Source of the DNA: Alphaproteobacteria bacterium | GTDB lineage: Bacteria; Pseudomonadota; Alphaproteobacteria; Zavarziniales; Zavarziniaceae | Length of the DNA: 6,757 nt | Reading direction: 5' to 3' | Assembly: GCA_021774355.1 (NCBI GenBank) | Contig: JAJFJE010000119.1 | Span: 1 to 6,757 of the forward strand | Shown: positions 5,874-6,757 of the stretch, piece by piece | Position numbering within the stretch: the first letter of the stretch is position 1 | Layout: each line of letters begins with the position of its first letter | Notes under the pieces: generated by a model | What the model was told of the DNA's origin: nothing | What the model saw: only the letters and a program-made list of their open reading frames with translations | The model's database searches: none | Position numbers and translations under genes: made by a program

Positions 5874-6757
5874 CGCCGTTGTCGGCGCCGGCCCCCGGGA
5901 GCCGGCGCCGGCGCGGCCTTCGGCATGGCCGGGGCGGCGGATCGCGGCCGATCGGCGCCCCGCCCGCGCCCGCCCATGGTGGGCGGTCCTGGCGGTCATC
6001 GTCCTGTGTTTGGGACCGCCGGCGGTCCCTCGGGCATTTGCCCGTGCGGTTCCCGAGGGCCGCACGGCGATCGAGCAGGCGCTGCCGCCGCTGGCCGATC
6101 CGGACAGCATCGCCACCACCCTGACGACGCGCCTGCGGGTTTTTCGCCTGGCCCGGAAGCCAAGGGTTCTGGTGCTCGACTTCCCCTCCCGCTATGCCCA
6201 GTCCGCCGCCCTCGACCGGGTCGCGGCCCTGATCGAGTTTGCCGGCGCGCCGCGCAACCGGGTGGTCGATGCCGGCCTTATGGCCAGCCTCCTCGATCAT
6301 CATACCCGACCCTCGGGTCATGATTATTCGGCCCGCTCGCTGGCCCGCTTCTTTACCCTCGCCGGGGCCTTGATCAGCGACGACGAGCGGCGCATCCGCG
6401 CCCTGGCCGTTGCCAACGGCCTGATCCGTCCGGCCGATGGCGGCTATGTCGCCGATCGCGGTCCGGGCGCCCTGCTCTCGATCGCCCGGATGGATGGCCG
6501 GGTGGGCGGGATGCGGCGCGCCGAAATCAGTCTCCGGAAGACCATCCTGGCCCACGAGGTTGCCCATGGCTGGTTTTTCGTCGATGGCGCCTACCGCACC
6601 GCCTGCCTGCTGTTCTGGCGCACCGTGCTGACCGGCGAGGATCGGGCGACCATCCGCCAAACCCTGGCCTCGCTTGGCTATGACGCGGAGAACGAGACCC
6701 TGATGGTCAACGAGGCCCAGGCCTATCTGGGTTTTACCCGGACGGGCTATCTGCCGC
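5866..6757 (+). CDS. Predicted exported zinc-metallopeptidase-like protein, C-terminus beyond right edge
   Basis: An open frame of 297 codons that runs past the window end. The only plausible start is GTG 5866, overlapping the phaB stop by 8 bp (GTGCCTGA). The previous in-frame stop is at 5794-5796, and no other ATG, GTG or TTG comes before the signal sequence core. Residues 1-37 are Arg/Pro/Ala-rich, 38-50 are hydrophobic (WWAVLAVIVLCLG), and AFA (57-59) could be a signal-peptidase site, so export to the periplasm or beyond is likely. There is no lipobox. A central domain (VLVLDFPSRYAQ... GHDYSARSLARFF) has no name I can give. HEVAHG (His230, Glu231, His234) is followed 48 residues later by NEAQAYL (Glu283), a layout like gluzincin zinc peptidases (HExxH plus NExxA). 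It vaguely recalls unnamed proteobacterial proteins with HExxHG...FW...GYD..NE. Substrate is unknown, and any link to PHA is only positional. Confidence 0.72.
   Translation, partial: MPDAVVGAGPREPAPARPSAWPGRRIAADRRPARARPWWAVLAVIVLCLGPPAVPRAFARAVPEGRTAIEQALPPLADPDSIATTLTTRLRVFRLARKPRVLVLDFPSRYAQSAALDRVAALIEFAGAPRNRVVDAGLMASLLDHHTRPSGHDYSARSLARFFTLAGALISDDERRIRALAVANGLIRPADGGYVADRGPGALLSIARMDGRVGGMRRAEISLRKTILAHEVAHGWFFVDGAYRTACLLFWRTVLTGEDRATIRQTLASLGYDAENETLMVNEAQAYLGFTRTGYLP
5883..5910 (+). repeat. GC-rich hairpin just after phaB, inside the start of the next gene
   Basis: CGGCGCCGGC (5883-5892) pairs perfectly with GCCGGCGCCG (5901-5910) around an 8-nt loop, CCCCGGGA. A further G-U and G-C pair could extend it. 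It begins 10 bp after the phaB stop, where a terminator would be expected, but no T-tract follows and it lies within codons 6-15 of the GTG-started gene. It may weaken transcription or translation into that gene, or may simply reflect Gly-Ala-Pro codons in GC-rich DNA. Confidence 0.45.

Noticed and set aside
4182..6119. Long minus-strand open frame of 645 codons across phaA and phaB
   Set aside because: It lies antisense to two fully recognisable enzymes, its translation is low-complexity Gly/His/Asp/Arg-rich with no domain, and GC-rich codon bias keeps such antisense frames open by chance.
5848..6660. Minus-strand 270-codon open frame opposite the HExxH gene
   Set aside because: The plus strand encodes a coherent protein with signal peptide and HExxH motif in an operon position, while the antisense product is low-complexity and without recognisable domains.

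Overview
The window looks like a chromosomal segment of a GC-rich alphaproteobacterium. Three things suggest this: the high GC content, the PhaR-type regulator (family PHB_acc) beside phaA-phaB, and the glnK-amtB pair. A Rhodospirillales-like organism is a reasonable guess, but the sequence alone does not fix the genus. No mobile element, CRISPR array, tRNA or rRNA gene was seen. The content is mostly core metabolism and housekeeping.

Left part (1-907). On the minus strand lies a glnK-amtB nitrogen-sensing operon: a complete PII protein, then the first 96 codons of an ammonium transporter that runs off the left edge. The 257-bp gap upstream of glnK holds a near-consensus sigma-54 promoter. 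About 115 bp upstream of its predicted start site are two overlapping NtrC-like dyads, which also overlap the likely promoter of the divergent gene.

Middle part (908-3102). On the plus strand are two RNA methyltransferase genes overlapping by 4 bp: an RsmB/NOP-family m5C enzyme and RlmJ (23S rRNA m6A2030). They converge on phaR. A perfect 14-bp inverted repeat spanning the rlmJ stop codon is the probable two-way terminator.

Right part (3100-6757). phaR (minus) and phaA-phaB (plus) are divergent around a 221-bp regulatory region with palindromic TGC/GCA elements. PhaA condenses two acetyl-CoA and PhaB reduces acetoacetyl-CoA to (R)-3-hydroxybutyryl-CoA, the monomer for polyhydroxybutyrate. 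The PHA synthase gene (phaC) is not in the window. Overlapping the phaB stop by 8 bp is a GTG-started, right-truncated gene for a predicted exported zinc-metallopeptidase-like protein (HEVAH plus a downstream NE). It is the least understood gene here and the best candidate for something undescribed.
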